Shown here in pieces: positions 60,416 to 64,000 of a DNA stretch of 64,000 nucleotides; within the stretch, counting starts at the first letter, position 1; every line of letters begins with the position of its first letter. Source of the DNA: Arthrobotrys musiformis. Taxonomy: Eukaryota > Ascomycota > Orbiliomycetes > Orbiliales > Orbiliaceae. The stretch is taken from positions 2,852,001 through 2,916,000 of the forward strand of contig JAVHJL010000004.1 in the NCBI GenBank assembly GCA_036971715.1, given 5' to 3'. Under the pieces are notes generated by a model. That model saw only the letters and a list, made by a program, of their open reading frames with translations. It searched no databases and had not been told where the DNA came from. Both the position numbers and the translations under genes were made by a program.

Positions 60416-63400
60416 ATGGTATTGGATTATAGGCCCATCGGGGCCCGTAATCCATCCGGGGCCAGTTTTTCTCATGGATTTTTCACACCCGAGGAGAATA
60501 AACACTCCAAAACCGATTACGTCGGTGTCTTTGCCGATGGATTGATTGGAAGACGGGATCGTAGGGCGGCTAAGGATGATATGTGCATTACCTTGAATCA
60601 TTCTCCGTTCGCTGCCGCTGCATCCACCACCGGGATGATTGTCGAGGATGATCATGACTCTAGCTGTAGTCGAAGTTCTTCGAGGACCGGGGATAGCGAG
60701 AGGACATCGCATACCAGTTGCAGCTTCGACCAACAGCAGCACCAGACGCAACAGCAGCAGCAGCAGCAGAGGCACCAGGAGGATCAACTCCCAGGCGAGC
60801 CGTATTCACCTGCAACTACCGTACATCATGGGAGGAGTGGTTCGTATCCAACGCCACATCCCACGTCGAAGCCACAGACCCCCGTGCGGACTCTCAAAAT
60901 GCAACGTTTCCCGAGTTTATCTGGTGTTGACCTGTCGAATCTTCCTCCGACTCCGGATTCTTTACGGGCTACTCCTTTGTTTGGAGCGGGGCTGGACGGG
61001 GGTATGGGAAAGAGGAAACCCTCGCCTGAGATCCCTGGTGCCGGGGATCTCGAATCTGAAGAAGAGCTAGAGGGGAATTCGGAACTGGAAGGTGATGAGG
61101 AGGATGAGGATAGGGATGGATTAGAGGACGATGGATGGGAAGATGTAGAAGAGGATGAAGAGATGGAGACTAACGACGAGGATAGCGAAATGTATGAAAC
61201 GGCTACGGATGCAGACGAACACGATATCAATCCTATATTTGGGGAGGAGGAGGAGGAGGAGGAGGAGGTTGATGATAACGATAACGATAATGGAGAAGGA
61301 CAAGGACAAAAAGAATTGCATTTAGACGATAAAAATACAGATGAAGACTTGGAAGAAGACGGTGCCTACACTCCAAAGCTACGTGCCAAACTCGAGGCGT
61401 CTCCTCAGCTATCTCCAATACTTGAACCAGCAACGACCTTCTCTTCTCCTCCTCCCACCATCTCCACCTCTGACCCCACCTCCACAACATCCGCAACCAT
61501 CGCCACCTCTCTTCTCGTCACCAACCTTCCATCTTCTATTCTTCCATCTACTGAACCACCTCTTCTTGTCAACCGTACTTTCAAGTTGACTCCTCATTCA
61601 TTCTCCCGTCCATCATCCTCATCTCTTCCTAATTCTCATCCTTCAAGCTTATCACCCCCCTCTTCTTCTTCATTTTCATCTCCTCTATCTTCTGTCAACC
61701 CTCCCTCAAGCTTCTCTGAAGATCATCCATCAACTTCAGCTGCTAGCTACGTTTCAGGCCCATCTACATCGGATCCCCATCCCGATACGTCAGCTTCTTC
61801 TTCTTCCTGTGCCCCTTCATCCTCTGTTGTCAGCCTTCTATCTGAATTCATTGGAGATATATCTGCTTCATCCCCTTCTTCAGGCATTCCTTCTGCTAGC
61901 GGTCCTTTGGATCATGCTAGCAGCCAACTATCAGGATCGTCCATCAACGGCTCATCGAATAGCTCGAGTGAACGTTGCTCTGGTCCTTCCATCAGATTTT
62001 TATTCAAGCCGTCTTCCCAGGGATTGTCAAGGCCATCTTCCGATCTTCCAATTGCCCCTTCTCCTTCTGAGAAATTGAGTGGAATGGCTCCGTACATTCG
62101 AATCACCAAGACAGGTAGAAAGGTGTCGCTCTTGAGCAGCACGGAAAGAAAGGCACCCAAAGCCGGGAGCTGTATCCCAGAGGGACCATCGGATTTTCGA
62201 AAGTACGCCGCAGAGTGCGTAAGGGCTGCCGACGCGGGCCGATTGAATCCTTGGTATCTTCACGAGGGAGAGTACGAGCTTCTGCGCAACCACCTGAATC
62301 AGTTACATGTCACTACGTATCTGAACATTCGAAATGGAATCCTTCGACTTTGGGGGAAGAATCCCAAGAAACGGTTGACGAAGGTAGAGGCGATGGGGTG
62401 CTGCAAGGAAGAGAGGTACTTCGGACTCGCCGAGGTGGCCTTTGATTGGCTGACGAGGTGTGGTTATATTAACCACGGGTGTCTGGAGATACCTACAAGC
62501 TTGCCGGTTAAGAAACCGACCACCCGGCGGAGGAAGACGATCGCCATCATAGGGGCAGGGATTTCAGGCCTAGCCGCGGCACGACAACTCGAGGCACTCC
62601 TAGCCTCGTCTGGTGAGGGTTTGGGAGGGTCCGGTGTTCCCGACGTCGTTGTCTTCGAAGGAAGAAACCGTCTGGGTGGTCGAGTTTTCTCGAACACTTT
62701 AACATCGGGCCCTCACAACCTCCCGGACGGGCTGGAGCCGGCCGTCGATATCGGCGGGCAAATCGTGATGGGGTACGAAGCCCGAAACCCCCTTGCCGCT
62801 CTGATCGTGGATCAATTGGAAATACCCTACCATACCATCGGTGGGAAATTCCCGATCCACGATTATGACGGCAAGGTGATTGGGGACGGGCGGGATACCA
62901 CCATCGAGCTCGTCCACAATGACATCCTGAGGCGGTTGTCGAAATTCAGCTATAAGGAGCCGCAGCCGCAGACCGCCCGTGGTGATGCCCACTACATCGA
63001 CAAATGCAAGGACCCATGGGGGGTAGGGGGGCCGCCACTTGCGTTAGACCAAGGCGATGGTCATGTGGCCCCGCCCAATCCACCGGCGGAGAAAGGGGGA
63101 AAGAAGAAGGAGGCGCAAGGCCTCCGGAGGGCCATCGAAGGGCTGGATATCAAGGTAGCGAAAGGCTACAACGAGGATGGTTTGGCTAGCCTCGGGAGGA
63201 CCATGGAGGGGGTCCTCCCAGGCTATGCCAACCTCCTCAAGACGGACGCCAGGGACCTCCGTCTTTTCAACTGGTTCCAGGCCAACCTGGAATACGCGAA
63301 TGCGGTGGATGTGGACGGTTCCAGCTTGGAACACTGGGACCAGGACGACGGGAACGAGCCGGCCGGGGCGCATACGATGATTATGGGCGGATATTCTCAA

Positions 63401-64000
63401 TTGGCTAAGGGCCTCTGCTCAAAACCGTCGGCGCTCGACGTCCGCTTGGACCATATCGTGACGAGGATCAAGTATGACCCTAAAAACAACAAGAAGAAGG
63501 TCGCCCTGCAATTCGCAGACGGCACCGACTTCGAGGCTGACAAGGTAATTGTCACGTTACCCCTCGGGGTATTGAAGCGGGATGATGGTGTGGACTTTGT
63601 CCCACCGCTCCCGAGGGACAAACGGGATGCCATCAAGCGGCTCGGCTTTGGCCTGTTGAACAAGGTCATACTGGTGTACGAGGAGGCGTTTTGGAATACC
63701 AAAAACGACGGGTTCGGGTGCTTGCGCAAGCCCGACGAAGGTCAGGATGAGGACCTTCTGTCGAGCTACAAGAAGAGGGGGAGGTTTTACATCTGGTGGA
63801 ATACCACTAACGCAGTGGGCCGACCGACCTTGGTCGGTTTGATGGTTGGCGATGCGGCAGAGCAAGTCGAGAACGAAGATCCGGAAGAGGTATTGAAGGA
63901 GGCGACGGCGATACTTAAGAAGTGCTGGGGGGAGGATAAAGTCCCGAACAGACCAGAGGAGTGCTTTGTGACTAAGTGGCGCAGAGACCCCTTTGCATTC
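60416..64000 (+). CDS. LSD1-type SWIRM/amine-oxidase histone demethylase (partial, 3' end off window)
   Basis: The frame is open without introns from 60416 to the window end (1195 codons). ATG 60416 (MVLDYRPIGARNPSG) follows an in-frame TAA; ATG 60581 and 60635 are alternatives. Residues 1 to about 590 are low complexity: a Gln run (60750-60770), an acidic tract with seven Glu codons (61244-61264) and a long Ser/Pro/Thr-rich linker. A SWIRM domain follows at about 593-692 (SDFRKYAAECVRAADAGRLN to WLTRCGYINHG). Then comes a flavin amine oxidase domain from about 709, with FAD motif IAIIGAGISGLAAARQLE, VVVFEGRNRLGGRV, VDIGGQIV and VIVTLPLGVLKR. The SWIRM plus amine-oxidase order is that of nuclear LSD1/KDM1 enzymes, which remove methyl groups from histone H3 lysines with FAD. 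A C-terminal HMG box, usual in fungal homologs, would lie outside. Confidence 0.92.
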   Translation, partial: MVLDYRPIGARNPSGASFSHGFFTPEENKHSKTDYVGVFADGLIGRRDRRAAKDDMCITLNHSPFAAAASTTGMIVEDDHDSSCSRSSSRTGDSERTSHTSCSFDQQQHQTQQQQQQQRHQEDQLPGEPYSPATTVHHGRSGSYPTPHPTSKPQTPVRTLKMQRFPSLSGVDLSNLPPTPDSLRATPLFGAGLDGGMGKRKPSPEIPGAGDLESEEELEGNSELEGDEEDEDRDGLEDDGWEDVEEDEEMETNDEDSEMYETATDADEHDINPIFGEEEEEEEEVDDNDNDNGEGQGQKELHLDDKNTDEDLEEDGAYTPKLRAKLEASPQLSPILEPATTFSSPPPTISTSDPTSTTSATIATSLLVTNLPSSILPSTEPPLLVNRTFKLTPHSFSRPSSSSLPNSHPSSLSPPSSSSFSSPLSSVNPPSSFSEDHPSTSAASYVSGPSTSDPHPDTSASSSSCAPSSSVVSLLSEFIGDISASSPSSGIPSASGPLDHASSQLSGSSINGSSNSSSERCSGPSIRFLFKPSSQGLSRPSSDLPIAPSPSEKLSGMAPYIRITKTGRKVSLLSSTERKAPKAGSCIPEGPSDFRKYAAECVRAADAGRLNPWYLHEGEYELLRNHLNQLHVTTYLNIRNGILRLWGKNPKKRLTKVEAMGCCKEERYFGLAEVAFDWLTRCGYINHGCLEIPTSLPVKKPTTRRRKTIAIIGAGISGLAAARQLEALLASSGEGLGGSGVPDVVVFEGRNRLGGRVFSNTLTSGPHNLPDGLEPAVDIGGQIVMGYEARNPLAALIVDQLEIPYHTIGGKFPIHDYDGKVIGDGRDTTIELVHNDILRRLSKFSYKEPQPQTARGDAHYIDKCKDPWGVGGPPLALDQGDGHVAPPNPPAEKGGKKKEAQGLRRAIEGLDIKVAKGYNEDGLASLGRTMEGVLPGYANLLKTDARDLRLFNWFQANLEYANAVDVDGSSLEHWDQDDGNEPAGAHTMIMGGYSQLAKGLCSKPSALDVRLDHIVTRIKYDPKNNKKKVALQFADGTDFEADKVIVTLPLGVLKRDDGVDFVPPLPRDKRDAIKRLGFGLLNKVILVYEEAFWNTKNDGFGCLRKPDEGQDEDLLSSYKKRGRFYIWWNTTNAVGRPTLVGLMVGDAAEQVENEDPEEVLKEATAILKKCWGEDKVPNRPEECFVTKWRRDPFAF
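61244..61264 (+). repeat. GAG trinucleotide run coding for poly-Glu
   Basis: Seven consecutive GAG codons lie within the acidic N-terminal region of the LSD1-like protein, a likely site of length polymorphism. Confidence 0.75.

Overview
The window is nuclear DNA of a filamentous ascomycete (Pezizomycotina). The evidence is short introns (mostly 51-100 nt, GTAAGT/GTATGT-like donors, CTAAC-like branch sites), multi-exon housekeeping genes, and a gene set typical of that group: an Rlm1/RlmA-type MADS factor, a kexin, a Pal1 protein and an LSD1-type SWIRM amine oxidase. Gene spacing and C/T-rich leaders would fit an early-diverging class (Pezizomycetes or Orbiliomycetes), but that is only a guess. 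I rebuilt the exon structures by hand from splice signals, reading phase and family conservation. Exon sums are divisible by three in every complete gene listed.

Layout. 1-769(-): MADS-box regulator, 3' end outside the window. 5515-6709(-) RPP1 (RNase P/MRP p30) and 6961-9932(+) NOP14 are divergent across 251 bp. 10350-14279(+) PRP16 splicing helicase converges on 15345-16037(-) ribosomal protein eL33, which has a 10-nt internal exon. 17702-19265(-): unrecognised coiled-coil protein. 23327-25652(+): glucose-6-phosphate dehydrogenase. 26819-29362(+): SUT1/SLC45-like sugar transporter. 30362-33957(-): PhoD-like phosphatase. 36649-39560(+): kexin. 40446-42062(-): CDP-alcohol phosphotransferase. 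42989-44247(-): USB1 U6 snRNA phosphodiesterase. 46610-47856(+): secreted glycine-rich repeat protein. 50396-52279(+): Pal1. 53180-53474(-): small two-exon unrecognised gene. 55255-56629(-): CK2 catalytic subunit. 58261-59002(+): fasciclin-domain secreted protein. 60416-64000(+): LSD1-like demethylase, 3' end outside the window.

Functionally this is a housekeeping segment rather than a metabolite cluster or mobile island. Five genes serve RNA and ribosome production (RPP1, NOP14, PRP16, eL33, USB1). Another group touches growth and the cell surface: Rlm1-type regulator, kexin, Pal1, phospholipid synthesis and two small secreted proteins. G6PD and a sugar transporter cover carbon supply. CK2 and the LSD1-like enzyme are signalling and chromatin regulators. 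I saw no transposon, CRISPR array, tRNA, rRNA or secondary-metabolite gene. Several gaps of 2-5 kb hold no gene I can support. The most interesting items are the eL33 microexon, the hidden 78-residue gene, the heptapeptide-repeat secreted protein, the in-frame retainable intron of the PhoD gene, and the tight RPP1/NOP14 promoter.
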